A stretch of DNA of 64,000 nucleotides from Pseudomonas sp. LFM046 (GCF_000949385.2 NZ_JYKO02000001.1:1140620-1204619); one strand, 5' to 3'. Counted from the first letter of the stretch, positions 25,148 through 34,667 are shown. The notes: a model not told the origin generated them from the sequence alone. Program-made: numbers and translations.

Positions 25148-26698
25148 TCAGCCGCGAACCCGTAGGCACCGCCACAGGGCCGCCAGCAGCAGGGTGCTGA
25201 CCGCAGCCCAGCCGATGGCCTGGATGTTGCCGAGGGTTTCCTCGTAGAGCTGGGGCACGATGCCGGCGCCGATCAGCACGGCCATCAACGCGACTTCGCG
25301 GCGCGGGACGGCTACCGGGCGGAACAGGTAGACCAGGGCCGGCAGCAGCAGGGCGGCGCTGGGGAAGCTGCGGTAGCGGGCGTCGAAGACCAGGGCCAGC
25401 ATCAGCACCGCGCCGGCGAAGCCGGAGGCGGCCAGCCACCAGCCGCCACGGGCTTCCAGCCAGTCGAACAGGCGGCCTCGGGCGCCTTCCCGGGTCGACA
25501 GGGCCAGGGCGCCGTGGGCCAGGACCATCAGGTTCAGGCCTACCAGGAACGCGGCCCAGGCCCATTCGCCGACGAAGCGGCTGGTGACCCGCGCCATCTC
25601 GCCCCAGAGGCCGACGCACCCTGCACCCACCGCGGCCAGCAACGGCAGGACCAGGGCGGCGCGGGTGGAGGCCGGACGGCCGGCGAGTACCAGGGTAACG
25701 AGGAAGATGAGGCCCGAAACCCCCAGCCACATGGGCCAGTAGGGGACGTTGGTGACCGGGCCGGCGAGCACGCCCTTTTCCTGGCGATCGGCGTCGAGCA
25801 GACCCCAGTAACCGCCCACCGCGCCTTCGCTGGCGCGCTTCCAGGGCTGGTCGAAGGCTTCGATCAGGTTGTAGCCCCAGCCGTTCTCTTCGGCCATGGC
25901 AACGAAACCACGGATGAACTTCGCCTCGTTGACGCGGCTCGGCACGGCGGTTTCACGCTGACGGCCTTCGCTGGGCCAGCCGGTCTCGCCGATGAAGATG
26001 TCCTTGGGCGCGAACTTGTTGCCGAACACCTGGCGGATTTCGGCGACGTGGCGCAGGGCCTGGTCGATACCGGCGGGGTCGTCTTCCCAGTAGGGCAGCA
26101 GGTGGATGGTGAGGAAGTCCACTGCCGGGGCCACTTCCGGGTGGCGCAGCCAGAATTCCCAGACGTCCGCATAGGTCACCGGCTGCTGCACGTTGGCCTT
26201 TACCTGTTCGATCAGCTTGGCCAGCTGGGCGCCGGTGACTTCCTTGCGCAGCAGGGTCTCGTTACCGACGATCACCGACTGCACCACGTCCGGGTTGGCG
26301 TTGGCGGCCTTGATCAGGGCGTCGATTTCCTTCTGGGTGTCCACCGGGTTGCCGTTCACCCAGGCGCCCAGCATCAGCTTGAGGCCATGCTTGCGGGCCA
26401 GTTCCGGGATGGCTTCCAGGCCGGTCATGGAGTAGGTGCGCACGCAGTGGAAGCGGGTCGCCAGGAGGGCGAGGTCAGCGTCCATGCGCTCGGGACGCAG
26501 CACGAAAGGCTCGTCGAACGGGGACTGGTCCTTGTCGAACGGGCTGTAGGACGCGCACTGCAGCTTGTGGGTGGGGGTGGCGGCGTCCGGCAGGATCACC
26601 GGCTTGCCCAGGCCGTACCAGAGGCCCGCGAGGGCCAGGGCTGCGACAACGAAGGAAAGGAAATAGGGGAGTGCAGGGAAACGGGCGTTCTGACTCAT
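25148..26698 (-). CDS. GH17-type beta-1,3-glucan enzyme with membrane C-terminus
   Basis: 516 residues. One N-terminal membrane helix (about 11-30), then a glycoside hydrolase family 17 domain (about 45-310) with acid/base Glu147 in VGNETLLR and nucleophile Glu238 in IGETGWPSEG. From about residue 325 there are six or seven hydrophobic helices. In pseudomonads such fusions are described as beta-(1,3)-glucosyltransferases that shape periplasmic or extracellular cyclic glucans. Upstream is DUF2061 at 26800. No glucan synthase neighbour is present in the window. Confidence 0.85.
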   Translation of the reverse strand: MSQNARFPALPYFLSFVVAALALAGLWYGLGKPVILPDAATPTHKLQCASYSPFDKDQSPFDEPFVLRPERMDADLALLATRFHCVRTYSMTGLEAIPELARKHGLKLMLGAWVNGNPVDTQKEIDALIKAANANPDVVQSVIVGNETLLRKEVTGAQLAKLIEQVKANVQQPVTYADVWEFWLRHPEVAPAVDFLTIHLLPYWEDDPAGIDQALRHVAEIRQVFGNKFAPKDIFIGETGWPSEGRQRETAVPSRVNEAKFIRGFVAMAEENGWGYNLIEAFDQPWKRASEGAVGGYWGLLDADRQEKGVLAGPVTNVPYWPMWLGVSGLIFLVTLVLAGRPASTRAALVLPLLAAVGAGCVGLWGEMARVTSRFVGEWAWAAFLVGLNLMVLAHGALALSTREGARGRLFDWLEARGGWWLAASGFAGAVLMLALVFDARYRSFPSAALLLPALVYLFRPVAVPRREVALMAVLIGAGIVPQLYEETLGNIQAIGWAAVSTLLLAALWRCLRVRG

Positions 26699-26799
26699 GG
26701 CTCAAGGGTGCTTGCGTTGGGGGCAAAGCCGCGCATCTTAGCGGATTCGCCCCCCTCGCTCCTACGGCCCCACCGGAAAAACCGTACGGGGGATTTCCA

Positions 26800-27024
26800 T
26801 TACGCGTGGTGGTGCAGCCAGGCGTGCTTCGGAATCTCCCTGGCCGGCTGGTCGGCCTTTTCGAAGCGCTTCCAGATCTTCTCGTGGACGTAGAAACCCA
26901 CCGAGTTGCACAGCGGCTCCACTGCCGCCACCAGTCCTCCGACCGTCATGCTGCCGGTCAAGGCGTAGGCCACGCTGAAGGCGATGCAGAAGTGCATGAG
27001 GGTGAAGGTCACGGTCTTGAGCAT
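26800..27024 (-). CDS. DUF2061 family small membrane protein
   Basis: 74 residues. MLKTVTFTLMHFCIAFSVAYALTGSMTVGGLVAAVEPLCNS has two hydrophobic helices, and VGFYVHEKIWKRFEKAD is the conserved DUF2061 segment. Function unknown. A Fur-box-like sequence lies directly upstream of the start at 27037-27055, suggesting control by iron. Confidence 0.85.
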   Translation of the reverse strand: MLKTVTFTLMHFCIAFSVAYALTGSMTVGGLVAAVEPLCNSVGFYVHEKIWKRFEKADQPAREIPKHAWLHHHA

Positions 27025-27036
27025 GGCGCACCTCGT

Positions 27037-27055
27037 TATTGAGAATGATTATTCG
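27037..27055. promoter_or_regulatory. Candidate Fur box upstream of the DUF2061 gene
   Basis: TTGAGAATGATTATTC reads GAATAATCATTCTCAA on the gene's strand. Its core matches 11 of 13 bases of the GATAATCATTATC part of the Fur consensus. It lies 13 to 31 bases before the DUF2061 start, where binding would block transcription. Confidence 0.55.
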
Positions 27056-27137
27056 ATGTGCAGAGGCTAGTTGCGGCGATCAATACAGGGAAATGTTCAT
27101 CCAGCATGGTGCTGATAGCTTTGCTGTATGGATGTCC

Positions 27138-27208
27138 TACGACCTTGGTCGAGAATTGGCGGGTGTACGACTAAGGTCGTCTGTTGCGCTTGTACGACAG
27201 TTCTATTG
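27138..27208 (+). promoter_or_regulatory. Three regularly spaced TACGAC motifs before the DUF485-actP operon
   Basis: TACGACCTTGGTCG (27138-27151) and TACGACTAAGGTCG (27166-27179) are near-identical imperfect palindromes 28 bases apart, and a third TACGAC (27193-27198) comes 27 bases later. A possible -10, TATTGT, is at 27203-27208. This looks like an activator array for the acetate uptake operon, for example for a LuxR-type response regulator; the actual regulator is inferred. Confidence 0.55.
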
Positions 27209-27248
27209 TTGGCTTCACCAGCAACCCGCGCTGTGGAGGACAACAACA

Positions 27249-27557
27249 ATGAACGACAGCACCTACAAGCGGATTCAGGAGAATCCGCGCTTTCAGGAAC
27301 TGGTTTCCAAGCGAGAGCGCTTCGCCTGGATTCTCTCTGCCATCATGCTCGGCCTGTACCTGGCCTTCATTCTGTTGATCGCGTTCGAGCCGCAAGTACT
27401 CGGCACCCGCATCAACCCTGACTCTCCCATTACCTGGGGTATCCCGATCGGTGTCGGACTGATCCTGTCTGCCTTCGTGCTGACCGGCGTCTACGTTCGC
27501 CGCGCCAACGGTGAATTCGACCGCCTGAACCAGGAAATCCTCAAGGAGGCTCAGTAA
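27249..27557 (+). CDS. DUF485 membrane protein (YjcH-like), partner of ActP
   Basis: 102 residues from ATG 27249 with TGGAGGA nine bases upstream. [35 protein letters not shown] is the conserved DUF485 start with the first helix, and a second helix follows ([21 protein letters not shown]). Members are nearly always encoded just before acetate/cation symporters, as here, where the stop codon shares one base with the actP start. Probably an accessory membrane subunit. Confidence 0.92.
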   Translation: MNDSTYKRIQENPRFQELVSKRERFAWILSAIMLGLYLAFILLIAFEPQVLGTRINPDSPITWGIPIGVGLILSAFVLTGVYVRRANGEFDRLNQEILKEAQ

Positions 27558-29215
27558 TGATCGCCCGCATCCTTGCCGCACTCGGCCTGATGGCCGTTGC
27601 ACCCGCCCTCTGGGCCGCCGGCGCCATCGAGGGCGAGGTCCAGCGCCAGCCGCTGAACGCCTCCGCCATCGTCATGTTCGTTGCCTTCGTCGGCTTCACC
27701 CTCTACATCACCTACTGGGCCTCCAAGCGCAGCAAGTCGGCTGCCGACTTCTACACCGCCGGCGGCAGCATCACCGGCTTCCAGAACGGCCTGGCGATCG
27801 CCGGTGACTACATGTCCGCGGCGTCCTTCCTGGGTATTTCCGCCCTGGTGTTCTCCTCCGGCTACGATGGCCTGATCTACTCCATCGGCTTCCTGGTGGG
27901 CTGGCCGGTGATCCTCTTCCTGATCGCTGAACGCCTGCGCAACCTCGGCAAGTACACCTTCGCCGATGTGGCCTCCTACCGCCTGAAGCAGAAGGAAATC
28001 CGCACCCTGTCCGCCAGCGGTTCGCTGGTGGTGGTGGCCTTCTACCTGATCGCCCAGATGGTGGGTGCCGGCAAGCTGATCGAGCTGCTGTTCGGCCTCA
28101 ACTACCACGTCGCCGTGGTCCTGGTGGGCATCCTGATGGTGCTCTACGTGCTGTTCGGCGGCATGCTGGCCACCACCTGGGTACAGATCATCAAGGCCGT
28201 GCTGCTGCTCTCCGGCGCTTCCTTCATGGCGCTGATGGTGCTCAAGCACGTGAACTTCGACTTCGCCACCCTGTTCAGCGAGGCCATCAAGGTTCACCCG
28301 AAAGGCGAGGCCATCATGAGCCCCGGCGGCCTGGTGAAGGACCCGATCTCCGCGATCTCCCTCGGTCTGGCCCTGATGTTCGGCACCGCCGGCCTGCCGC
28401 ACATCCTGATGCGCTTCTTCACCGTCAGCGACGCCAAGGAAGCCCGTAAATCGGTGTTCTACGCCACCGGCTTCATCGGCTACTTCTACATCCTGACCTT
28501 CATCATCGGCTTCGGCGCCATCCTGCTGGTCAGCACCAACCCGGCCTTCAAGGACGCCACCGGCGCGCTGCTGGGCGGCAACAACATGGCGGCGGTTCAC
28601 CTGGCCAACGCCGTGGGCGGCAGCCTGTTCCTGGGCTTCATCTCCGCCGTCGCCTTCGCCACCATCCTGGCGGTGGTAGCCGGCCTGACCCTGGCCGGTG
28701 CCTCGGCCGTGTCCCACGACCTCTACGCTTCCGTGTTCAAGAAGGGCAAGGCGAGCGAGAAGGATGAGCTGCGCGTATCGAAGATCACCACCGTGTGCCT
28801 GGGCTTCCTGGCCATCGGCCTCGGCATCCTCTTCGAGAAGCAGAACATCGCCTTCATGGTGGGCCTGGCCTTCTCCATCGCTGCCAGCTGCAACTTCCCG
28901 GTGCTGATCCTCTCCATGTACTGGAAGAAACTGACCACCCGTGGCGCCATGATCGGCGGCTGGATGGGGCTGGTGACTGCAGTGGGTCTGATGATTCTCG
29001 GCCCGACCATCTGGGTTCAGATCCTCGGCCACGCCACCCCGGTCTACCCCTACGAGTACCCGGCGCTGTTCTCCATCCTGGTGGCCTTCGTCGGTATCTG
29101 GTTCTTCTCCATCACCGACAAGTCGACAGCTGCGGACGAAGAACGTGCACGCTTCTACCCGCAGTTCGTGCGTTCCCAGACCGGCCTGGGCGCCAGCGGT
29201 GCCGTGGCTCACTGA
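27557..29215 (+). CDS. actP: Cation/acetate symporter ActP
   Basis: 552 residues of the sodium:solute symporter family. An N-terminal signal-like helix ([22 protein letters not shown]) is followed by about 13 membrane helices. [39 protein letters not shown] is the ActP-type opening, and [25 protein letters not shown] is another family landmark. It takes up acetate and other short monocarboxylates. TAATG overlap with DUF485 implies tight coupling. A rho-independent terminator follows 27 bases after the stop. Confidence 0.95.
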   Translation: MIARILAALGLMAVAPALWAAGAIEGEVQRQPLNASAIVMFVAFVGFTLYITYWASKRSKSAADFYTAGGSITGFQNGLAIAGDYMSAASFLGISALVFSSGYDGLIYSIGFLVGWPVILFLIAERLRNLGKYTFADVASYRLKQKEIRTLSASGSLVVVAFYLIAQMVGAGKLIELLFGLNYHVAVVLVGILMVLYVLFGGMLATTWVQIIKAVLLLSGASFMALMVLKHVNFDFATLFSEAIKVHPKGEAIMSPGGLVKDPISAISLGLALMFGTAGLPHILMRFFTVSDAKEARKSVFYATGFIGYFYILTFIIGFGAILLVSTNPAFKDATGALLGGNNMAAVHLANAVGGSLFLGFISAVAFATILAVVAGLTLAGASAVSHDLYASVFKKGKASEKDELRVSKITTVCLGFLAIGLGILFEKQNIAFMVGLAFSIAASCNFPVLILSMYWKKLTTRGAMIGGWMGLVTAVGLMILGPTIWVQILGHATPVYPYEYPALFSILVAFVGIWFFSITDKSTAADEERARFYPQFVRSQTGLGASGAVAH

Positions 29216-29242
29216 TCCACACTCCCTCCCTTGCAAGACTTG

Positions 29243-29270
29243 GGGCAGCCTTCGGGCTGCCCTTTTTGTT
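29243..29270 (+). terminator. Rho-independent terminator after actP
   Basis: GGGCAGCC and GGCTGCCC around a stable TTCG tetraloop, followed by TTTTTG. Confidence 0.93.
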
Positions 29271-29338
29271 TGCCGGGCAGGGCTCGTAGGATGGATCGGG
29301 CAACGCACTACCCATCACCCTGCCGTGGACGCCGTTCG

Positions 29339-29707
29339 ATGACCTACCGCATCGCCGCCGACGCCGTGCTCCTGCTGCATCTGGCCTTCATCCTCTTCGT
29401 GGTGGTGGGTGGGCTGCTGGTGCTGAAGTGGCCGCGCCTGGCGCTGGTGCACCTGCCGGCGGTGGCCTGGGGGGCCACGGTGGAGTTCCTTCATCTCATC
29501 TGTCCCCTCACCCCGCTGGAGAACCGCCTGCGCCTGGCGGCGGGGGAGCAGGGGTACAGCGGCGGCTTCATCGAGCACTACCTGGTGCCAGTGATCTACC
29601 CGGCGGGACTGACGCCGGGCATCCAGCTCTGGCTTGGCACTTTTGTGCTGTTGCTCAACCTGGTGCCCTACGCGCTTCTGGCCAGGCGCCTGCTGCAGCG
29701 CCGCTAG
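29339..29707 (+). CDS. DUF2784 membrane protein
   Basis: 122 residues from ATG 29339. MTYRIAADAVLLLHLAFILFVVVGGLLVL and FLHLICPLTPLENRLRLAAGEQGYSGGFIEHYLVPVIYP are the DUF2784 landmarks, with three or four membrane helices and a conserved His-rich region. Function unknown. It follows the actP terminator, with a GTAGGATGG repeat remnant (about 29286-29312) between. Confidence 0.88.
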   Translation: MTYRIAADAVLLLHLAFILFVVVGGLLVLKWPRLALVHLPAVAWGATVEFLHLICPLTPLENRLRLAAGEQGYSGGFIEHYLVPVIYPAGLTPGIQLWLGTFVLLLNLVPYALLARRLLQRR

Positions 29708-29813
29708 CGGGGTTTTGCCCTCATCATTCAGCGCCGTGATGCAAGGCTGGCGGGACTATGGCGTTCGCTACACTGCTGGGCATCTACCGCACAACGCAGA
29801 AAGGCACCTCACC

Positions 29814-30626
29814 ATGCACAACCGCATCATGATCACCGGCGCCGGTTCCGGGCTCGGCCGCGAAATCGCCCTGCGCTGGGCGCGCGAGGGCTGGCAGCTG
29901 GCCCTGTCCGACGTCAACGAGGCCGGCCTGGCCGAAACCCTCAAGCTGGTCCGCGAGGCCGGCGGCGACGGTTTCACCCAGCGCTGCGACGTCCGCGACT
30001 ACAGCCAGCTCACCGCCCTGGCCCAGGCCTGCGAGGAAAAACTCGGCGGCATCGACATCATCGTCAACAACGCCGGCGTCGCCTCGGGCGGCTTCTTCGA
30101 GGAACTGTCCCTGGAGGACTGGGACTGGCAGATCGCGATCAACCTGATGGGTGTGGTCAAGGGCTGCAAGGCCTTCCTGCCGCTGGTGCAGAAGAGCAAG
30201 GGCAAGATCATCAACGTCGCCTCCATGGCCGCGCTGATGCAGGGTCCGGCCATGAGCAACTACAACGTCGCCAAGGCCGGTGTCGTGGCGCTGTCGGAAA
30301 GCCTGCTGATCGAACTGAAGGAAGAAGGCGTGGGCGTGCACGTGGTCTGCCCGTCCTTCTTCCAGACCAACCTGCTGGATTCCTTCCGTGGCCCGACTCC
30401 GGCCATGAAGCAGCAGGTGGGCAAGCTGCTGGAAAGCTCGCCGATCAGCGCTGCCGATATCGCTGACACCATCTACCGGGAAGTGGCCGAAGGCGCCTTC
30501 ATGATCCTGCCCCACGAGCAGGGACGCATGGCCTGGGCGCTGAAGCAGAAGAACCCGCAAGCCCTCTATGACGAGATGGCCAGCATGGCGGCCAAGATGC
30601 GCGCCAAGAACCGTACCTCCGCCTGA
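29814..30626 (+). CDS. Short-chain dehydrogenase/reductase
   Basis: 270 residues. TGAGSGLG near the N-terminus is the cofactor loop, NNAG at about 82-85 is structural, and the Ser (VASMAAL) and YNVAK supply the catalytic Ser-Tyr-Lys. An Asp in LSDVNE after strand 2 suggests NAD(H) preference. The substrate cannot be named; PSFFQTNLLDSFRG is typical of SDRs on lipid-like ketones or alcohols. It is flanked by a DUF2784 gene and a CynX-type transporter, with no clear pathway. Confidence 0.88.
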   Translation: MHNRIMITGAGSGLGREIALRWAREGWQLALSDVNEAGLAETLKLVREAGGDGFTQRCDVRDYSQLTALAQACEEKLGGIDIIVNNAGVASGGFFEELSLEDWDWQIAINLMGVVKGCKAFLPLVQKSKGKIINVASMAALMQGPAMSNYNVAKAGVVALSESLLIELKEEGVGVHVVCPSFFQTNLLDSFRGPTPAMKQQVGKLLESSPISAADIADTIYREVAEGAFMILPHEQGRMAWALKQKNPQALYDEMASMAAKMRAKNRTSA

Positions 30627-30680
30627 CGCCTGCTTGTCCGACCGGTCAGCTTTCCCGCCGTTCAGGGTTGCCCGTCGGCG

Positions 30681-30710
30681 GGCCGGGGGAGTAGGGTTTC
30701 TCCCCCGGCC
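30681..30710. terminator. Hairpin between the SDR and CynX-type genes
   Basis: GGCCGGGGGAG and CTCCCCCGGCC form an 11-bp stem with an eight-base loop, 54 bases after the SDR stop. There is no T-run, so termination is likely but not certain. Confidence 0.55.
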
Positions 30711-30736
30711 TGTCGGCCAACCCGGATGGACCCTCC

Positions 30737-31891
30737 GTGAAACCGCTTTCCCGTGCGCTGCTGATGCTGGCGCTGGTACTCGCCGCCATCAACCTGCGGC
30801 CCGGCATCACCTCCCTTGCCCCCCTGATCGAACGAATCGCCGAAGAACTGGCCCTGAGTCGCAGCCTGATCAGCCTGACCACCGCGCTGCCGGTGCTCTG
30901 CATGGGGTTGCTGGCTCCGCTGGCGCCGCGCCTGGCGGTTCGCTTCGGCCTGGAACGGGTGATCACCGCTTGCCTGGCATTGATCGCCGTAGCCCTCCTG
31001 GCGCGCCTCGCAGGCCATGCCAGTGCGGTGCTGATCGGCAGCGCCGTGGCCATGGGGGCCGGGATCGCCGTGGCCGGGCCGCTGCTGTCCGGTTTCATCA
31101 AGCGGCATTTCCATGGGCAGATGGGCCGTGTCGTCGCCTGGTATTCCCTGAGCATGACCGTCGGCGGCGCTGCCGGCGCGGTGCTGACCCCGCCGGTGAC
31201 ACAACTGCTGGGAGACCAATGGCACCTGGGCCTGGCCTTCTGGGCCCTGCCGGCGCTGGCGGCGGTGCTGCTCTGGCTGGGCATGCCGAACCGCGCCGAG
31301 CCTGCCGCCGAAGCGGGGCAGGGCGGCCTGCCCTGGGGCGAGCCGCGGGCCTGGATGATCACCGCGTTCTTCGCCCTTCAGGCCGGCTTGTTCTACGCCC
31401 TCACCACCTGGCTGGTGGCGCGTTACCACGAGGCCGGCCTGAGCCTGCTGCGCAGCAACAGCCTGTTCGGCCTCTTCATGCTGGTGGGTCTGCCCAGCGC
31501 CTTCCTGCTGCCCTGGCTGGCCCAACGCTTCGACAACCGATACCAATTGCTGCTGGTCTGCGGTCTCATCAGCACCCTCTGCCTGGGGATGATCAGCTTC
31601 CAGCCCACGCTGATGCCGGAAGTCTGGGCCTCTCTGCTGGGGCTGGGGCTCAGCGGTTCCTTCGCGCTTTCCCTGGTGCTGCCGCTGTACGAGGCACACA
31701 CGCCCCTGGCGGTGAGCCGCTGGACCGCCATGATGCTGTTCGTCGGCTATGGCCTGGCCTGCCTCACGCCCATTCTTGCCGGCCTTGGCCGTGATCTCGC
31801 GGGCAATTACCAGGTGCCTTTCATGGTCATCACCAGCCTGGCGGTGATCATGAGCGTGATCGCCTGGTTCCTCGGACGTGGGCATCGTTGA
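30737..31891 (+). CDS. MFS transporter, CynX/NimT family
   Basis: 384 residues from a GTG start. AAINLRPGITSLAPLIERIAEELALS is the characteristic CynX/NimT first helix and loop, and about 12 membrane helices follow. The family includes cyanate (CynX) and 2-nitroimidazole (NimT) exporters and glucose/other porters. No cyanase or other pathway gene is adjacent, so the ligand is unknown. Confidence 0.88.
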   Translation: MKPLSRALLMLALVLAAINLRPGITSLAPLIERIAEELALSRSLISLTTALPVLCMGLLAPLAPRLAVRFGLERVITACLALIAVALLARLAGHASAVLIGSAVAMGAGIAVAGPLLSGFIKRHFHGQMGRVVAWYSLSMTVGGAAGAVLTPPVTQLLGDQWHLGLAFWALPALAAVLLWLGMPNRAEPAAEAGQGGLPWGEPRAWMITAFFALQAGLFYALTTWLVARYHEAGLSLLRSNSLFGLFMLVGLPSAFLLPWLAQRFDNRYQLLLVCGLISTLCLGMISFQPTLMPEVWASLLGLGLSGSFALSLVLPLYEAHTPLAVSRWTAMMLFVGYGLACLTPILAGLGRDLAGNYQVPFMVITSLAVIMSVIAWFLGRGHR

Positions 31892-31966
31892 GGACTTCGA
31901 CGCATTTCCTTTCTCACGTGGCAGTCCTGTGTTAGAAGGCTGCCACTGTTTTCCTGGAGTGCCCGC

Positions 31967-32395
31967 GTGGAGTCCGAATCCATCGTCTATGGCTGCATTC
32001 GCGACTGGCCGTCACTGGACGACCACGAGCACCAACTGCGCCGCGAGACCAACCGCCGCGTGCTGGACAGCCTGCCCAGCGGCGAGGCGTGGCCCTTCCT
32101 CGGTCGTGAGATGTTTTCCTGCTGCGAGCAGCCGGGTGAAGGCCTGTTCCGCACCCAGGTGATCCACTTCGGCGCGAGCTATCCGGCGGTGGAATACGAG
32201 TGGAGCCTGTGGGTGAAAGCGTTCGAGGCCCTGCTCCGGCAGCTCTACTGGACCAGCGCCGTGGTTCACCTGGAAACCGAACTCAACGGTATCCACACCT
32301 TCCGCTGGGAAAGCGAGCAGGGCTTCCACAGCCCTCAGGAAACCAACCTGCGGGTGCGCTGTGCCTGGGAGCGCGAAGGCGGCGTGCACGGCTGA
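31967..32395 (+). CDS. Hypothetical protein
   Basis: 142 residues from a GTG at 31967 with TGGAG at a good distance. It is a soluble acidic protein rich in aromatic residues (WPSLDDHEHQLRRETNRRVL, VEYEWSLWVKAFEALLRQLYWTSAVVHLETE). It has no signal peptide, membrane helix or known motif that I recognise. The gene lies alone between the CynX-type transporter and the YnfA gene, all on the plus strand. Confidence 0.7.
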   Translation: MESESIVYGCIRDWPSLDDHEHQLRRETNRRVLDSLPSGEAWPFLGREMFSCCEQPGEGLFRTQVIHFGASYPAVEYEWSLWVKAFEALLRQLYWTSAVVHLETELNGIHTFRWESEQGFHSPQETNLRVRCAWEREGGVHG

Positions 32396-32455
32396 TATCG
32401 GAAGAGGCGGGGCTTGGCACAGCGACCGCCACGCCACCTCGAAAGGAATGCATTC

Positions 32456-32788
32456 ATGCTCAATTACCTCTGGTTCTTCCTCGCCGCACTCTTCGAGATC
32501 GGTGGCTGCTACGCCTTCTGGCTCTGGCTGCGGATGGACAAGAGCGCCTGGTGGGTCGTGCCCGGGCTGATCAGCCTGACCCTCTTCGCGCTGCTGCTGA
32601 CGCGCGTGGAAGCGGCCTACGCCGGACGGGCCTACGCGGCTTATGGCGGCATCTACATCGTCGCCTCGCTACTCTGGCTCGGTGTGGTGGAGCGCGCCCG
32701 GCCGCTGGCCAGTGACTGGCTGGGGGCGGCGCTGTGCGTGCTGGGGGCCACGGTGATTCTGCTGGGGCCGCGCTTCTCCCAGTCCTGA
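32456..32788 (+). CDS. YnfA family membrane protein
   Basis: 110 residues, the usual YnfA length, from ATG 32456 with AAAGGA upstream. Four helices; [20 protein letters not shown] and [29 protein letters not shown] are the UPF0060 signatures. Related to small multidrug-resistance-type transporters; some members have been linked to drug efflux. Function here is unproven. Confidence 0.93.
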   Translation: MLNYLWFFLAALFEIGGCYAFWLWLRMDKSAWWVVPGLISLTLFALLLTRVEAAYAGRAYAAYGGIYIVASLLWLGVVERARPLASDWLGAALCVLGATVILLGPRFSQS

Positions 32789-32931
32789 TGCCGGGGCGCA
32801 CGTCCCTGTAATTTCCCCCAACCTTTCCCGCCACCCCGCTGTCGAACCCGTCAAGGCTGCCCGGAAAGCAGCCTGGATGTCGCTGACGTACTTTCCGGGC
32901 ATCGATCCTTCCCGATCAGGAGGATTGCTGG

Positions 32932-34326
32932 GTGAACCTGCCGTCATCAGGGACAGTGGCGCGTGTCCTGTTGGCGCTCTATTCGTCGCTCCTCCTGGCC
33001 TGCACGTCCCTGCCCCGTATCAATCCCGACATGGTCCATTCGCCGATCGCCCCGGTGCAGCTGGATGGCGCCCACGGCCCGCTTTCGGATGAGCGCAGCA
33101 AGGCCATTCTCGATCGCCTCAAGGCCTCCGGCATGGAGACGAACATCTTCGACTTGCACCTGGCCATCGAGGAGGCGCTGGTGGGCAGCCCGCTGACCGC
33201 CGGCAACAGGGTGGCGCTGTTGCAGGACGGCCCGGACACCTATGCGGCCATGCTCAAGGCCATCGAAGCGGCCCGCGACCACATCAACCTGGAAACCTAT
33301 ATCTTCGATGACGACGACGTGGGGCAGCGCTTCGCCGCTGCGCTGATTGCCAAGCAGCGCAGCGGCGTGCAGGTGAACCTGATCTACGACAGCGTCGGCA
33401 CCCTGCGCACGTCGCCGGCCTTTTTTGCGCGCTTGCGCGAAGCCGGGGTCATGCTGGTGGAGTTCAATCCGGTGAATCCGCTGACTGCCCGCACGGGCTG
33501 GGACGTGAATCAACGGGATCACCGCAAGCTGCTGATCGCCGATGGGCGCGTCGCCATTCTCGGCGGGGTGAACATCAGCGGGGTTTATTCCGCGGGCTCC
33601 CTCGGCTCCAGCGGCAAAAAGCCGAAGAACGGCGAGCTGCCCTGGCGGGATACCGACCTGCGTATCGAAGGCCCGGTGGTGGCGGAACTGCAGAAACTCT
33701 TCATCACAACCTGGGTCCAGCAGAAGGGCGGCACCCTGGTGCCGCGCCACTACTTCCCGCCCCTGGAGCGGAAGGGCAGCGACGTGGTGCGGGCCATTGG
33801 CGGTTCGCCGGACGAGCCTTACAGCCAGATCTACGCCACCCTGATTTCCGCCTTGCACAGTGCCCAGAGCGAAATCTGGCTGACCAGCGCCTACTTCGTG
33901 CCCGACCCGCAACTGCTCGATGCTCTCAAGGCCGCCGCGGCCAGAGGCGTCGATGTGCGCCTGGTGGTGCCCAGCAGCACCGACTCCTGGCTGGTCTTCC
34001 ATGCCGGGCGGGATTGTTACACCGAGCTGCTGGAGGCTGGGGTCCGGCTCTACGAACGCCGCGATGCGCTGCTCCACGTGAAAGCCGGGGTGATCGATGG
34101 CGTCTGGTCCACGGTGGGTTCCACCAACCTCGACTGGCGCAGTTTCCTGCACAACCAGGAGGTGAACGTGGTGGTACTCGGCGCCGACTTCGGCGCGCGG
34201 ATGCGTGCGGCGTTCCTCGAGGACGTGAAGGGCTCGGACGAAATCACCCTCGACGACTGGCAGCGCCGCTCCGTCCGCGCCCGGGTCAGCGAACGGATCG
34301 GGCGCGTCTGGGAGTACTGGCTCTAA
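32932..34326 (+). CDS. Phospholipase D/cardiolipin synthase-like lipoprotein
   Basis: 464 residues from GTG 32932, preceded by AGGAGG. LLLACTS is a lipobox with Cys24, so the mature protein should be a lipoprotein. Two HKD motifs: His197-Lys199-Asp204 in DHRKLLIADG and His382-Lys384-Asp389 in HVKAGVIDG. The layout resembles ClsC-type cardiolipin synthases or secreted phospholipases D, but the lipobox would place it in the periplasm or outer membrane. Its stop codon overlaps the convergent DUF6124 gene's stop. Enzyme class is firm, exact activity open. Confidence 0.87.
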   Translation: MNLPSSGTVARVLLALYSSLLLACTSLPRINPDMVHSPIAPVQLDGAHGPLSDERSKAILDRLKASGMETNIFDLHLAIEEALVGSPLTAGNRVALLQDGPDTYAAMLKAIEAARDHINLETYIFDDDDVGQRFAAALIAKQRSGVQVNLIYDSVGTLRTSPAFFARLREAGVMLVEFNPVNPLTARTGWDVNQRDHRKLLIADGRVAILGGVNISGVYSAGSLGSSGKKPKNGELPWRDTDLRIEGPVVAELQKLFITTWVQQKGGTLVPRHYFPPLERKGSDVVRAIGGSPDEPYSQIYATLISALHSAQSEIWLTSAYFVPDPQLLDALKAAAARGVDVRLVVPSSTDSWLVFHAGRDCYTELLEAGVRLYERRDALLHVKAGVIDGVWSTVGSTNLDWRSFLHNQEVNVVVLGADFGARMRAAFLEDVKGSDEITLDDWQRRSVRARVSERIGRVWEYWL

Positions 34327-34667
34327 GCGTGGTCGTCGGTGGCTGTGCCGACTTCCTCTTGAGGCAGGCGCTGGTACGCCGCCTCGTAAAGGACGCGGGC
34401 ATCGGCCAGGAGCAGGCCGAGGGCGGAGGCGAGACGGGCGGTTTCCTGGGGCAGGGATTCGAACTGGCTGCCGTTTTCCAGCATGTGCAACAGGTCGCCC
34501 AGTGCGGCCATGCGCTGGCTGGCGGCTTCGAACAGGTGCTTGGACGGCGCCCGGGTATTGAGGAACAGGACGTCGTCGTAGGGTTGGGATGAAGAGGGGA
34601 GAGGCTTGAAGTCCGCCGGGGTGGCGGTGGCGCGGCTGCGCATTGGCGAAAGGGTCGGGTTATCCAT
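34323..34667 (-). CDS. DUF6124 family protein
   Basis: 114 residues from ATG 34667, chosen because MDNPTLSPMRSRATATP fits the Pseudomonas-specific DUF6124 pattern of a short disordered N-terminus followed by LFLNTRAPSKHLFEAASQRM and a C-terminal helical bundle (LADARVLYEAAYQRL). Function unknown; the family is commonly scattered as isolated genes in pseudomonads. Convergent with the phospholipase gene, overlapping by four bases. Confidence 0.82.
   Translation of the reverse strand: MDNPTLSPMRSRATATPADFKPLPSSSQPYDDVLFLNTRAPSKHLFEAASQRMAALGDLLHMLENGSQFESLPQETARLASALGLLLADARVLYEAAYQRLPQEEVGTATDDHA

Noticed and set aside
27551-29308. 585-codon minus-strand frame across actP
   Set aside because: Shadow of actP, rich in Gly, Gln, His and Glu with no recognisable domain.
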